A DNA stretch of 64,000 nt from Tubulanus polymorphus (GCF_964204645.1 NW_027437431.1:124001-188000), one strand, 5' to 3'. Shown: positions 30,465 to 42,075, counted from the first letter of the stretch. The notes: generated from the sequence alone by a model not told the origin. Program-made: numbers and translations.

Positions 30465-31547
30465 ATGCCATCGTTGACACGGAGGCGAAACGGATTTACA
30501 TTGCCCGGTTTACCACATTGCGGTCCATTCAACGATATATCCAGTTACAAAAGCGAAGGAATAGACGAAGTGTGCCGTATTCACGACAAAGAGTACGGAG
30601 AACTGCAAGAGAAATACGGTAAATGGGCTCCGTACTTCCAGTACAATTCAGCGGATCAGACATTTTTGGACAGTGCTTCGGGTGTGAACGGTGTAGGTGC
30701 GAGACTAACGTCGAGTGTATTCAGAGCAAAACGGGCGTTATTTCCAACAATGGCGGAAGAACCGGCATTAAAAAGATCAAAGAGAACGGCGGAAACGGGG
30801 AGCGAAGAAGGGAACGCCCAACAAATGATGACTCACATGACGGAAAAGCCGTCACTACACTATAAGAGCGTGTTAATACATAGAGGTTACCTAACGTTTA
30901 CGAATTGGGATCCGGACCAGGCGTACGGAGCATTCGGAAGAAAAGCGAAGATTTACTGTTCGGGAATGAGAACGTTTAACTTCGGATTAAAAGAAAGAGA
31001 AGGATGGAGAAGATTTCCAGCCAGCATGGATACCATAGGGATGTGGGATCAATTCAAAGTGACTTCGGGTAAAATAACGTTATACCCCATAGCGAGCGAA
31101 AGCGCGGTAAGCTCTGATTCGAACGCGTTCCAAGATCCGATAGTATGGTTAAAGACGGCAGCCGATTGGGACTTGAAAGTGAAAGACTCGGCCGCCAATA
31201 CTCACCAGGGATCGCCGTACGCCGATATAAATTTATTAACTCAAAAGCAAAGCTACAGGCAATACGAATTAGGTCGGGGATGCGTTAGCATGGGATTACC
31301 CATGTCGACCATAAGAACCGAAATACAAGACACGAGTGACCCGACAGACGTTACCAGATCGGTGAATATCGGGGATAACTCGGCGTGGTTAGACGGAGCG
31401 TACCGCGATCATTGGCAATCAGCCGCGCTCATTATGCAAATGTTAGTGTACAACGATTCGATACACGCGGATTTAAACACGCCCCATACAGAAATTATCG
31501 TTCCAGCGGAAGTGGAGTTTACGATGATTCATAGAAACAGAGTATAA
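30465..31547 (+). CDS. Capsid protein VP, copy 10 (K5T variant)
   Basis: Carries the same Lys5-to-Thr change (30478) as its left neighbour and is otherwise identical to the copy at 3217. The shared change points to duplication of this unit within the array. Confidence 0.9.
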   Translation: MPSLTRRRNGFTLPGLPHCGPFNDISSYKSEGIDEVCRIHDKEYGELQEKYGKWAPYFQYNSADQTFLDSASGVNGVGARLTSSVFRAKRALFPTMAEEPALKRSKRTAETGSEEGNAQQMMTHMTEKPSLHYKSVLIHRGYLTFTNWDPDQAYGAFGRKAKIYCSGMRTFNFGLKEREGWRRFPASMDTIGMWDQFKVTSGKITLYPIASESAVSSDSNAFQDPIVWLKTAADWDLKVKDSAANTHQGSPYADINLLTQKQSYRQYELGRGCVSMGLPMSTIRTEIQDTSDPTDVTRSVNIGDNSAWLDGAYRDHWQSAALIMQMLVYNDSIHADLNTPHTEIIVPAEVEFTMIHRNRV

Positions 31548-31548
31548 T

Positions 31549-31857
31549 ATGATAATAACTTTCCTATTCTTGGCATCCGGTTTCCTACACGAGTACAAGT
31601 GGCACGTATATACTAAACGTATCATGAGTAGAACGCAACGATTCATGAAAATAAGAGACGAAGTGGCGAACGAGTGGGTCATCAAACACGACGTCAACGA
31701 AAATCGGGTACTAAGGGAACAACACATTACAGAAGTAGCGAAAAGGATATTCTACTACCGGGAAAAACAATGGGAACTAAGTCGAGAAACTGGTCGTTCA
31801 CAACCGACAATCGAGCAGAAGTCTGCCTCGAAAGTCAAATCGGAACGTCAACAGTAA
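31549..31857 (+). CDS. 102-aa protein, copy 10
   Basis: Identical to that at 895. Confidence 0.6.
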   Translation: MIITFLFLASGFLHEYKWHVYTKRIMSRTQRFMKIRDEVANEWVIKHDVNENRVLREQHITEVAKRIFYYREKQWELSRETGRSQPTIEQKSASKVKSERQQ

Positions 31858-33173
31858 CCGTACACATAGGTCCGCAAGAAGATCCGGACGGTTACGCGCA
31901 CGGAGTAATAATAACGTTAGCCAAAGGTACGCAACGACCGTTGAAACAGAGCGAAAACGCGATTAGACAACTGTTACACTCGCTAGGCATTAGATTAGTT
32001 AACGACTACATCAAACCGACGGAAAAATTAGGCGCCTACATTCAATACATGTACAAAGAAGCCGACAAAATACCGGAAGAATTACGAGGTCACTTGGAGG
32101 TGAAAAACTCGAAAACGAACGACGACTTTTTCGGCCAAAAGATAAACGCGTTATACGCGGAATACCAACAAAGACCGGGACTAGCCGATTGGACGGCGAG
32201 AATAGTGAAGGAGTTCGGTTACAACGTACCCGAACTGAAAGTGAAAAGATCGTTTAAAAATTGGCCGGTAAGGGTAAAAGATATTACGAGAAACGCGGGT
32301 GACTTTGCGTTGAAAATGACGGACATAACAGAGCCGAAATTGACGCCGGAAATGGGAGTAGAAATTATAACGAAATGCCTGGATAACGTTCAATCGGCGA
32401 TGTGGGATGGTAAACATATAAATAAACGTGACCTGCTGGTAATATTGGTGAACGCGGCGATCGAGGGAGGTACGAGTAAAATCAGAAACGCGCCTCATAT
32501 AATATTTTACGGAGATGCCGGGTCTGGTAAATCGATGTTGGCTAAATTATTGTTCCCGGATTCGATTACGAGCCAAATGCCGACGGATTCGGAAGGCGTA
32601 GGAGCGTGCGAGATGGGAGGAGGACAACGTATATTCAAAGTCGACGACGCCAGCGACGCTTTTTGGCACAACTCGGGGTTGTTGTCGATGATACTCGCGA
32701 TGTACCAGTCCACCTGGGAGGCAAAAGTACATTCTAGTAAACAAAGTAACCCGCCGTGTATGACGGTAATTACGACGAATTGTAAGAATCCGTTAGAGAA
32801 GTTCGCCTCTACAGTAGCTTTGGAAGCTGTGGAAAGGAGATTCTTGTCGGTGTATTTCAAAGGTAAAGCAGATTTGGGAAACGTAGTTTACGACATTACG
32901 CCGGGCGTATGCGAAGAAATATTAGAAATAATAGTTAACGAAATTAGACAAGGTAGATATCTGGACAACCAAGTCCACTTGGACGACTGGGAAACGGATG
33001 ATGACGTGGTGATACCGTTCGAAAAAGAAAGAAACTTCATCGAAGCGTACCACGTAGGTCACATGTCGGACGCGATGCATCAGAATATGGAGGAAAGGTT
33101 AAAACGTAAACGTAAAGAAGAAGACGATACGAATGAAACTCTTAAGTTCGCTAAACGCGGGGAAATCCTGTAG
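31770..33173 (+). CDS. NS1/Rep-like protein, copy 10
   Basis: Identical protein to that at 1116. Confidence 0.9.
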   Translation: MGTKSRNWSFTTDNRAEVCLESQIGTSTVTVHIGPQEDPDGYAHGVIITLAKGTQRPLKQSENAIRQLLHSLGIRLVNDYIKPTEKLGAYIQYMYKEADKIPEELRGHLEVKNSKTNDDFFGQKINALYAEYQQRPGLADWTARIVKEFGYNVPELKVKRSFKNWPVRVKDITRNAGDFALKMTDITEPKLTPEMGVEIITKCLDNVQSAMWDGKHINKRDLLVILVNAAIEGGTSKIRNAPHIIFYGDAGSGKSMLAKLLFPDSITSQMPTDSEGVGACEMGGGQRIFKVDDASDAFWHNSGLLSMILAMYQSTWEAKVHSSKQSNPPCMTVITTNCKNPLEKFASTVALEAVERRFLSVYFKGKADLGNVVYDITPGVCEEILEIIVNEIRQGRYLDNQVHLDDWETDDDVVIPFEKERNFIEAYHVGHMSDAMHQNMEERLKRKRKEEDDTNETLKFAKRGEIL

Positions 33174-33870
33174 TTGGCAATGTAAATAAATCTATAAATA
33201 GAATTCTATAAATTTCTCAATTCGTTACTACCAGTGGACCCGCAGACCCGCGGACCCACTGGCTGTTCGTTTTTCATGGTCTACCCCCCCTTATATATAT
33301 AATAAGGAAAGAGAAGGAGGGTCCGCGGGTCCGCGGGTCTGCGGTATTCTCTAAACCGAGAATCGAAAAGTTAATGAAACTAGGTCGGAAAGATAACAAA
33401 TTATTATTCAATATATCCTAAAGCTTCTACGAGGTTGGTCACGCGCTCGCTACGCTCGCCAGCGTGACACAACCTCGTGGACGCTCCAAAGATAATGAGT
33501 ATGTGCTTGATAATGAGTGAATTAATTGGGAACCCTATAGCGGGTAAAAGGTAAGAAGTAGAAATTATAGGGTTAGGGGTTATCATTATACTCGGATGCC
33601 CACAGCCCGTGGTGGTCTGTGACAGTGGAGGTTAGTTAAAGTTCGAGGCGTGTGACTAGTCGGGGGGAATAACATAGGCGGCTACGCCGCGATAGTTAGT
33701 CGGCAAGGTCGGCTGCGCCTCCGGCGGTACAGATTACATCTGAGTGTATTAGTCTACCAACGGAAGCCCAAACCCTAAATAATATTAGTCGGAAAAATCT
33801 GAGTTAGAGGGTCGCAACCGGTTCAAACAATTTAACATCTCATACAGGTGACTCGTACTTTTAGTATCAA
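33174..33870. promoter_or_regulatory. Noncoding control region, copy 10
   Basis: Same content as 2520-3216; long hairpin at 33429-33478. Confidence 0.65.
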
Positions 33871-34953
33871 ATGCCATCGTTGAAACGGAGGCGAAACGGA
33901 TTTACATTGCCCGGTTTACCACATTGCGGTCCATTCAACGATATATCCAGTTACAAAAGCGAAGGAATAGACGAAGTGTGCCGTATTCACGACAAAGAGT
34001 ACGGAGAACTGCAAGAGAAATACGGTAAATGGGCTCCGTACTTCCAGTACAATTCAGCGGATCAGACATTTTTGGACAGTGCTTCGGGTGTGAACGGTGT
34101 AGGTGCGAGACTAACGTCGAGTGTATTCAGAGCAAAACGGGCGTTATTTCCAACAATGGCGGAAGAACCGGCATTAAAAAGATCAAAGAGAACGGCGGAA
34201 ACGGGGAGCGAAGAAGGGAACGCCCAACAAATGATGACTCACATGACGGAAAAGCCGTCAATACACTATAAGAGCGTGTTAATACATAGAGGTTACCTAA
34301 CGTTTACGAATTGGGATCCGGACCAGGCGTACGGAGCATTCGGAAGAAAAGCGAAGATTTACTGTTCGGGAATGAGAACGTTTAACTTCGGATTAAAAGA
34401 AAGAGAAGGATGGAGAAGATTTCCAGCCAGCATGGATACCATAGGGATGTGGGATCAATTCAAAGTGACTTCGGGTAAAATAACGTTATACCCCATAGCG
34501 AGCGAAAGCGCGGTAAGCTCTGATTCGAACGCGTTCCAAGATCCGATAGTATGGTTAAAGACGGCAGCCGATTGGGACTTGAAAGTGAAAGACTCGGCCG
34601 CCAATACTCACCAGGGATCGCCGTACGCCGATATAAATTTATTAACTCAAAAGCAAAGCTACAGGCAATACGAATTAGGTCGGGGATGCGTTAGCATGGG
34701 ATTACCCATGTCGACCATAAGAACCGAAATACAAGACACGAGTGACCCGACAGACGTTACCAGATCGGTGAATATCGGGGATAACTCGGCGTGGTTAGAC
34801 GGAGCGTACCGCGATCATTGGCAATCAGCCGCGCTCATTATGCAAATGTTAGTGTACAACGATTCGATACACGCGGATTTAAACACGCCCCATACAGAAA
34901 TTATCGTTCCAGCGGAAGTGGAGTTTACGATGATTCATAGAAACAGAGTATAA
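33871..34953 (+). CDS. Capsid protein VP, copy 11 (Leu-to-Ile variant)
   Basis: As at 3217, except that C-to-A at 34261 changes a Leu to Ile just after the TEKPS stretch. Conservative change. Lys5 is restored. Confidence 0.9.
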   Translation: MPSLKRRRNGFTLPGLPHCGPFNDISSYKSEGIDEVCRIHDKEYGELQEKYGKWAPYFQYNSADQTFLDSASGVNGVGARLTSSVFRAKRALFPTMAEEPALKRSKRTAETGSEEGNAQQMMTHMTEKPSIHYKSVLIHRGYLTFTNWDPDQAYGAFGRKAKIYCSGMRTFNFGLKEREGWRRFPASMDTIGMWDQFKVTSGKITLYPIASESAVSSDSNAFQDPIVWLKTAADWDLKVKDSAANTHQGSPYADINLLTQKQSYRQYELGRGCVSMGLPMSTIRTEIQDTSDPTDVTRSVNIGDNSAWLDGAYRDHWQSAALIMQMLVYNDSIHADLNTPHTEIIVPAEVEFTMIHRNRV

Positions 34954-34954
34954 T

Positions 34955-35263
34955 ATGATAATAACTTTCCTATTCTTGGCATCCGGTTTCCTACACGAGT
35001 ACAAGTGGCACGTATATACTAAACGTATCATGAGTAGAACGCAACGATTCATGAAAATAAGAGACGAAGTGGCGAACGAGTGGGTCATCAAACACGACGT
35101 CAACGAAAATCGGGTACTAAGGGAACAACACATTACAGAAGTAGCGAAAAGGATATTCTACTACCGGGAAAAACAATGGGAACTAAGTCGAGAAACTGGT
35201 CGTTCACAACCGACAATCGAGCAGAAGTCTGCCTCGAAAGTCAAATCGGAACGTCAACAGTAA
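34955..35263 (+). CDS. 102-aa protein, copy 11
   Basis: Identical to that at 895. Confidence 0.6.
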   Translation: MIITFLFLASGFLHEYKWHVYTKRIMSRTQRFMKIRDEVANEWVIKHDVNENRVLREQHITEVAKRIFYYREKQWELSRETGRSQPTIEQKSASKVKSERQQ

Positions 35264-36579
35264 CCGTACACATAGGTCCGCAAGAAGATCCGGACGGTTA
35301 CGCGCACGGAGTAATAATAACGTTAGCCAAAGGTACGCAACGACCGTTGAAACAGAGCGAAAACGCGATTAGACAACTGTTACACTCGCTAGGCATTAGA
35401 TTAGTTAACGACTACATCAAACCGACGGAAAAATTAGGCGCCTACATTCAATACATGTACAAAGAAGCCGACAAAATACCGGAAGAATTACGAGGTCACT
35501 TGGAGGTGAAAAACTCGAAAACGAACGACGACTTTTTCGGCCAAAAGATAAACGCGTTATACGCGGAATACCAACAAAGACCGGGACTAGCCGATTGGAC
35601 GGCGAGAATAGTGAAGGAGTTCGGTTACAACGTACCCGAACTGAAAGTGAAAAGATCGTTTAAAAATTGGCCGGTAAGGGTAAAAGATATTACGAGAAAC
35701 GCGGGTGACTTTGCGTTGAAAATGACGGACATAACAGAGCCGAAATTGACGCCGGAAATGGGAGTAGAAATTATAACGAAATGCCTGGATAACGTTCAAT
35801 CGGCGATGTGGGATGGTAAACATATAAATAAACGTGACCTGCTGGTAATATTGGTGAACGCGGCGATCGAGGGAGGTACGAGTAAAATCAGAAACGCGCC
35901 TCATATAATATTTTACGGAGATGCCGGGTCTGGTAAATCGATGTTGGCTAAATTATTGTTCCCGGATTCGATTACGAGCCAAATGCCGACGGATTCGGAA
36001 GGCGTAGGAGCGTGCGAGATGGGAGGAGGACAACGTATATTCAAAGTCGACGACGCCAGCGACGCTTTTTGGCACAACTCGGGGTTGTTGTCGATGATAC
36101 TCGCGATGTACCAGTCCACCTGGGAGGCAAAAGTACATTCTAGTAAACAAAGTAACCCGCCGTGTATGACGGTAATTACGACGAATTGTAAGAATCCGTT
36201 AGAGAAGTTCGCCTCTACAGTAGCTTTGGAAGCTGTGGAAAGGAGATTCTTGTCGGTGTATTTCAAAGGTAAAGCAGATTTGGGAAACGTAGTTTACGAC
36301 ATTACGCCGGGCGTATGCGAAGAAATATTAGAAATAATAGTTAACGAAATTAGACAAGGTAGATATCTGGACAACCAAGTCCACTTGGACGACTGGGAAA
36401 CGGATGATGACGTGGTGATACCGTTCGAAAAAGAAAGAAACTTCATCGAAGCGTACCACGTAGGTCACATGTCGGACGCGATGCATCAGAATATGGAGGA
36501 AAGGTTAAAACGTAAACGTAAAGAAGAAGACGATACGAATGAAACTCTTAAGTTCGCTAAACGCGGGGAAATCCTGTAG
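35176..36579 (+). CDS. NS1/Rep-like protein, copy 11
   Basis: Identical protein to that at 1116. Confidence 0.9.
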   Translation: MGTKSRNWSFTTDNRAEVCLESQIGTSTVTVHIGPQEDPDGYAHGVIITLAKGTQRPLKQSENAIRQLLHSLGIRLVNDYIKPTEKLGAYIQYMYKEADKIPEELRGHLEVKNSKTNDDFFGQKINALYAEYQQRPGLADWTARIVKEFGYNVPELKVKRSFKNWPVRVKDITRNAGDFALKMTDITEPKLTPEMGVEIITKCLDNVQSAMWDGKHINKRDLLVILVNAAIEGGTSKIRNAPHIIFYGDAGSGKSMLAKLLFPDSITSQMPTDSEGVGACEMGGGQRIFKVDDASDAFWHNSGLLSMILAMYQSTWEAKVHSSKQSNPPCMTVITTNCKNPLEKFASTVALEAVERRFLSVYFKGKADLGNVVYDITPGVCEEILEIIVNEIRQGRYLDNQVHLDDWETDDDVVIPFEKERNFIEAYHVGHMSDAMHQNMEERLKRKRKEEDDTNETLKFAKRGEIL

Positions 36580-37276
36580 TTGGCAATGTAAATAAATCTA
36601 TAAATAGAATTCTATAAATTTCTCAATTCGTTACTACCAGTGGACCCGCAGACCCGCGGACCCACTGGCTGTTCGTTTTTCATGGTCTACCCCCCCTTAT
36701 ATATATAATAAGGAAAGAGAAGGAGGGTCCGCGGGTCCGCGGGTCTGCGGTATTCTCTAAACCGAGAATCGAAAAGTTAATGAAACTAGGTCGGAAAGAT
36801 AACAAATTATTATTCAATATATCCTAAAGCTTCTACGAGGTTGGTCACGCGCTCGCTACGCTCGCCAGCGTGACACAACCTCGTGGACGCTCCAAAGATA
36901 ATGAGTATGTGCTTGATAATGAGTGAATTAATTGGGAACCCTATAGCGGGTAAAAGGTAAGAAGTAGAAATTATAGGGTTAGGGGTTATCATTATACTCG
37001 GATGCCCACAGCCCGTGGTGGTCTGTGACAGTGGAGGTTAGTTAAAGTTCGAGGCGTGTGACTAGTCGGGGGGAATAACATAGGCGGCTACGCCGCGATA
37101 GTTAGTCGGCAAGGTCGGCTGCGCCTCCGGCGGTACAGATTACATCTGAGTGTATTAGTCTACCAACGGAAGCCCAAACCCTAAATAATATTAGTCGGAA
37201 AAATCTGAGTTAGAGGGTCGCAACCGGTTCAAACAATTTAACATCTCATACAGGTGACTCGTACTTTTAGTATCAA
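36580..37276. promoter_or_regulatory. Noncoding control region, copy 11
   Basis: Same content as 2520-3216; long hairpin at 36835-36884. Confidence 0.65.
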
Positions 37277-38359
37277 ATGCCATCGTTGAAACGGAGGCGA
37301 AACGGATTTACATTGCCCGGTTTACCACATTGCGGTCCATTCAACGATATATCCAGTTACAAAAGCGAAGGAATAGACGAAGTGTGCCGTATTCACGACA
37401 AAGAGTACGGAGAACTGCAAGAGAAATACGGTAAATGGGCTCCGTACTTCCAGTACAATTCAGCGGATCAGACATTTTTGGACAGTGCTTCGGGTGTGAA
37501 CGGTGTAGGTGCGAGACTAACGTCGAGTGTATTCAGAGCAAAACGGGCGTTATTTCCAACAATGGCGGAAGAACCGGCATTAAAAAGATCAAAGAGAACG
37601 GCGGAAACGGGGAGCGAAGAAGGGAACGCCCAACAAATGATGACTCACATGACGGAAAAGCCGTCACTACACTATAAGAGCGTGTTAATACATAGAGGTT
37701 ACCTAACGTTTACGAATTGGGATCCGGACCAGGCGTACGGAGCATTCGGAAGAAAAGCGAAGATTTACTGTTCGGGAATGAGAACGTTTAACTTCGGATT
37801 AAAAGAAAGAGAAGGATGGAGAAGATTTCCAGCCAGCATGGATACCATAGGGATGTGGGATCAATTCAAAGTGACTTCGGGTAAAATAACGTTATACCCC
37901 ATAGCGAGCGAAAGCGCGGTAAGCTCTGATTCGAACGCGTTCCAAGATCCGATAGTATGGTTAAAGACGGCAGCCGATTGGGACTTGAAAGTGAAAGACT
38001 CGGCCGCCAATACTCACCAGGGATCGCCGTACGCCGATATAAATTTATTAACTCAAAAGCAAAGCTACAGGCAATACGAATTAGGTCGGGGATGCGTTAG
38101 CATGGGATTACCCATGTCGACCATAAGAACCGAAATACAAGACACGAGTGACCCGACAGACGTTACCAGATCGGTGAATATCGGGGATAACTCGGCGTGG
38201 TTAGACGGAGCGTACCGCGATCATTGGCAATCAGCCGCGCTCATTATGCAAATGTTAGTGTACAACGATTCGATACACGCGGATTTAAACACGCCCCATA
38301 CAGAAATTATCGTTCCAGCGGAAGTGGAGTTTACGATGATTCATAGAAACAGAGTATAA
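37277..38359 (+). CDS. Capsid protein VP, copy 12
   Basis: Identical protein to that at 3217. Confidence 0.9.
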   Translation: MPSLKRRRNGFTLPGLPHCGPFNDISSYKSEGIDEVCRIHDKEYGELQEKYGKWAPYFQYNSADQTFLDSASGVNGVGARLTSSVFRAKRALFPTMAEEPALKRSKRTAETGSEEGNAQQMMTHMTEKPSLHYKSVLIHRGYLTFTNWDPDQAYGAFGRKAKIYCSGMRTFNFGLKEREGWRRFPASMDTIGMWDQFKVTSGKITLYPIASESAVSSDSNAFQDPIVWLKTAADWDLKVKDSAANTHQGSPYADINLLTQKQSYRQYELGRGCVSMGLPMSTIRTEIQDTSDPTDVTRSVNIGDNSAWLDGAYRDHWQSAALIMQMLVYNDSIHADLNTPHTEIIVPAEVEFTMIHRNRV

Positions 38360-38360
38360 T

Positions 38361-38669
38361 ATGATAATAACTTTCCTATTCTTGGCATCCGGTTTCCTAC
38401 ACGAGTACAAGTGGCACGTATATACTAAACGTATCATGAGTAGAACGCAACGATTCATGAAAATAAGAGACGAAGTGGCGAACGAGTGGGTCATCAAACA
38501 CGACGTCAACGAAAATCGGGTACTAAGGGAACAACACATTACAGAAGTAGCGAAAAGGATATTCTACTACCGGGAAAAACAATGGGAACTAAGTCGAGAA
38601 ACTGGTCGTTCACAACCGACAATCGAGCAGAAGTCTGCCTCGAAAGTCAAATCGGAACGTCAACAGTAA
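38361..38669 (+). CDS. 102-aa protein, copy 12
   Basis: Identical to that at 895. Confidence 0.6.
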   Translation: MIITFLFLASGFLHEYKWHVYTKRIMSRTQRFMKIRDEVANEWVIKHDVNENRVLREQHITEVAKRIFYYREKQWELSRETGRSQPTIEQKSASKVKSERQQ

Positions 38670-39985
38670 CCGTACACATAGGTCCGCAAGAAGATCCGGA
38701 CGGTTACGCGCACGGAGTAATAATAACGTTAGCCAAAGGTACGCAACGACCGTTGAAACAGAGCGAAAACGCGATTAGACAACTGTTACACTCGCTAGGC
38801 ATTAGATTAGTTAACGACTACATCAAACCGACGGAAAAATTAGGCGCCTACATTCAATACATGTACAAAGAAGCCGACAAAATACCGGAAGAATTACGAG
38901 GTCACTTGGAGGTGAAAAACTCGAAAACGAACGACGACTTTTTCGGCCAAAAGATAAACGCGTTATACGCGGAATACCAACAAAGACCGGGACTAGCCGA
39001 TTGGACGGCGAGAATAGTGAAGGAGTTCGGTTACAACGTACCCGAACTGAAAGTGAAAAGATCGTTTAAAAATTGGCCGGTAAGGGTAAAAGATATTACG
39101 AGAAACGCGGGTGACTTTGCGTTGAAAATGACGGACATAACAGAGCCGAAATTGACGCCGGAAATGGGAGTAGAAATTATAACGAAATGCCTGGATAACG
39201 TTCAATCGGCGATGTGGGATGGTAAACATATAAATAAACGTGACCTGCTGGTAATATTGGTGAACGCGGCGATCGAGGGAGGTACGAGTAAAATCAGAAA
39301 CGCGCCTCATATAATATTTTACGGAGATGCCGGGTCTGGTAAATCGATGTTGGCTAAATTATTGTTCCCGGATTCGATTACGAGCCAAATGCCGACGGAT
39401 TCGGAAGGCGTAGGAGCGTGCGAGATGGGAGGAGGACAACGTATATTCAAAGTCGACGACGCCAGCGACGCTTTTTGGCACAACTCGGGGTTGTTGTCGA
39501 TGATACTCGCGATGTACCAGTCCACCTGGGAGGCAAAAGTACATTCTAGTAAACAAAGTAACCCGCCGTGTATGACGGTAATTACGACGAATTGTAAGAA
39601 TCCGTTAGAGAAGTTCGCCTCTACAGTAGCTTTGGAAGCTGTGGAAAGGAGATTCTTGTCGGTGTATTTCAAAGGTAAAGCAGATTTGGGAAACGTAGTT
39701 TACGACATTACGCCGGGCGTATGCGAAGAAATATTAGAAATAATAGTTAACGAAATTAGACAAGGTAGATATCTGGACAACCAAGTCCACTTGGACGACT
39801 GGGAAACGGATGATGACGTGGTGATACCGTTCGAAAAAGAAAGAAACTTCATCGAAGCGTACCACGTAGGTCACATGTCGGACGCGATGCATCAGAATAT
39901 GGAGGAAAGGTTAAAACGTAAACGTAAAGAAGAAGACGATACGAATGAAACTCTTAAGTTCGCTAAACGCGGGGAAATCCTGTAG
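38582..39985 (+). CDS. NS1/Rep-like protein, copy 12
   Basis: Identical protein to that at 1116. Confidence 0.9.
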   Translation: MGTKSRNWSFTTDNRAEVCLESQIGTSTVTVHIGPQEDPDGYAHGVIITLAKGTQRPLKQSENAIRQLLHSLGIRLVNDYIKPTEKLGAYIQYMYKEADKIPEELRGHLEVKNSKTNDDFFGQKINALYAEYQQRPGLADWTARIVKEFGYNVPELKVKRSFKNWPVRVKDITRNAGDFALKMTDITEPKLTPEMGVEIITKCLDNVQSAMWDGKHINKRDLLVILVNAAIEGGTSKIRNAPHIIFYGDAGSGKSMLAKLLFPDSITSQMPTDSEGVGACEMGGGQRIFKVDDASDAFWHNSGLLSMILAMYQSTWEAKVHSSKQSNPPCMTVITTNCKNPLEKFASTVALEAVERRFLSVYFKGKADLGNVVYDITPGVCEEILEIIVNEIRQGRYLDNQVHLDDWETDDDVVIPFEKERNFIEAYHVGHMSDAMHQNMEERLKRKRKEEDDTNETLKFAKRGEIL

Positions 39986-40682
39986 TTGGCAATGTAAATA
40001 AATCTATAAATAGAATTCTATAAATTTCTCAATTCGTTACTACCAGTGGACCCGCAGACCCGCGGACCCACTGGCTGTTCGTTTTTCATGGTCTACCCCC
40101 CCTTATATATATAATAAGGAAAGAGAAGGAGGGTCCGCGGGTCCGCGGGTCTGCGGTATTCTCTAAACCGAGAATCGAAAAGTTAATGAAACTAGGTCGG
40201 AAAGATAACAAATTATTATTCAATATATCCTAAAGCTTCTACGAGGTTGGTCACGCGCTCGCTACGCTCGCCAGCGTGACACAACCTCGTGGACGCTCCA
40301 AAGATAATGAGTATGTGCTTGATAATGAGTGAATTAATTGGGAACCCTATAGCGGGTAAAAGGTAAGAAGTAGAAATTATAGGGTTAGGGGTTATCATTA
40401 TACTCGGATGCCCACAGCCCGTGGTGGTCTGTGACAGTGGAGGTTAGTTAAAGTTCGAGGCGTGTGACTAGTCGGGGGGAATAACATAGGCGGCTACGCC
40501 GCGATAGTTAGTCGGCAAGGTCGGCTGCGCCTCCGGCGGTACAGATTACATCTGAGTGTATTAGTCTACCAACGGAAGCCCAAACCCTAAATAATATTAG
40601 TCGGAAAAATCTGAGTTAGAGGGTCGCAACCGGTTCAAACAATTTAACATCTCATACAGGTGACTCGTACTTTTAGTATCAA
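39986..40682. promoter_or_regulatory. Noncoding control region, copy 12
   Basis: Same content as 2520-3216; long hairpin at 40241-40290. Confidence 0.65.
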
Positions 40683-41765
40683 ATGCCATCGTTGAAACGG
40701 AGGCGAAACGGATTTACATTGCCCGGTTTACCACATTGCGGTCCATTCAACGATATATCCAGTTACAAAAGCGAAGGAATAGACGAAGTGTGCCGTATTC
40801 ACGACAAAGAGTACGGAGAACTGCAAGAGAAATACGGTAAATGGGCTCCGTACTTCCAGTACAATTCAGCGGATCAGACATTTTTGGACAGTGCTTCGGG
40901 TGTGAACGGTGTAGGTGCGAGACTAACGTCGAGTGTATTCAGAGCAAAACGGGCGTTATTTCCAACAATGGCGGAAGAACCGGCATTAAAAAGATCAAAG
41001 AGAACGGCGGAAACGGGGAGCGAAGAAGGGAACGCCCAACAAATGATGACTCACATGACGGAAAAGCCGTCACTACACTATAAGAGCGTGTTAATACATA
41101 GAGGTTACCTAACGTTTACGAATTGGGATCCGGACCAGGCGTACGGAGCATTCGGAAGAAAAGCGAAGATTTACTGTTCGGGAATGAGAACGTTTAACTT
41201 CGGATTAAAAGAAAGAGAAGGATGGAGAAGATTTCCAGCCAGCATGGATACCATAGGGATGTGGGATCAATTCAAAGTGACTTCGGGTAAAATAACGTTA
41301 TACCCCATAGCGAGCGAAAGCGCGGTAAGCTCTGATTCGAACGCGTTCCAAGATCCGATAGTATGGTTAAAGACGGCAGCCGATTGGGACTTGAAAGTGA
41401 AAGACTCGGCCGCCAATACTCACCAGGGATCGCCGTACGCCGATATAAATTTATTAACTCAAAAGCAAAGCTACAGGCAATACGAATTAGGTCGGGGATG
41501 CGTTAGCATGGGATTACCCATGTCGACCATAAGAACCGAAATACAAGACACGAGTGACCCGACAGACGTTACCAGATCGGTGAATATCGGGGATAACTCG
41601 GCGTGGTTAGACGGAGCGTACCGCGATCATTGGCAATCAGCCGCGCTCATTATGCAAATGTTAGTCTACAACGATTCGATACACGCGGATTTAAACACGC
41701 CCCATACAGAAATTATCGTTCCAGCGGAAGTGGAGTTTACGATGATTCATAGAAACAGAGTATAA
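40683..41765 (+). CDS. Capsid protein VP, copy 13
   Basis: Protein identical to that at 3217. A silent G-to-C change at 41666 (Val codon) marks this copy. Confidence 0.9.
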   Translation: MPSLKRRRNGFTLPGLPHCGPFNDISSYKSEGIDEVCRIHDKEYGELQEKYGKWAPYFQYNSADQTFLDSASGVNGVGARLTSSVFRAKRALFPTMAEEPALKRSKRTAETGSEEGNAQQMMTHMTEKPSLHYKSVLIHRGYLTFTNWDPDQAYGAFGRKAKIYCSGMRTFNFGLKEREGWRRFPASMDTIGMWDQFKVTSGKITLYPIASESAVSSDSNAFQDPIVWLKTAADWDLKVKDSAANTHQGSPYADINLLTQKQSYRQYELGRGCVSMGLPMSTIRTEIQDTSDPTDVTRSVNIGDNSAWLDGAYRDHWQSAALIMQMLVYNDSIHADLNTPHTEIIVPAEVEFTMIHRNRV

Positions 41766-41766
41766 T

Positions 41767-42075
41767 ATGATAATAACTTTCCTATTCTTGGCATCCGGTT
41801 TCCTACACGAGTACAAGTGGCACGTATATACTAAACGTATCATGAGTAGAACGCAACGATTCATGAAAATAAGAGACGAAGTGGCGAACGAGTGGGTCAT
41901 CAAACACGACGTCAACGAAAATCGGGTACTAAGGGAACAACACATTACAGAAGTAGCGAAAAGGATATTCTACTACCGGGAAAAACAATGGGAACTAAGT
42001 CGAGAAACTGGTCGTTCACAACCGACAATCGAGCAGAAGTCTGCCTCGAAAGTCAAATCGGAACGTCAACAGTAA
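41767..42075 (+). CDS. 102-aa protein, copy 13
   Basis: Identical to that at 895. Confidence 0.6.
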   Translation: MIITFLFLASGFLHEYKWHVYTKRIMSRTQRFMKIRDEVANEWVIKHDVNENRVLREQHITEVAKRIFYYREKQWELSRETGRSQPTIEQKSASKVKSERQQ

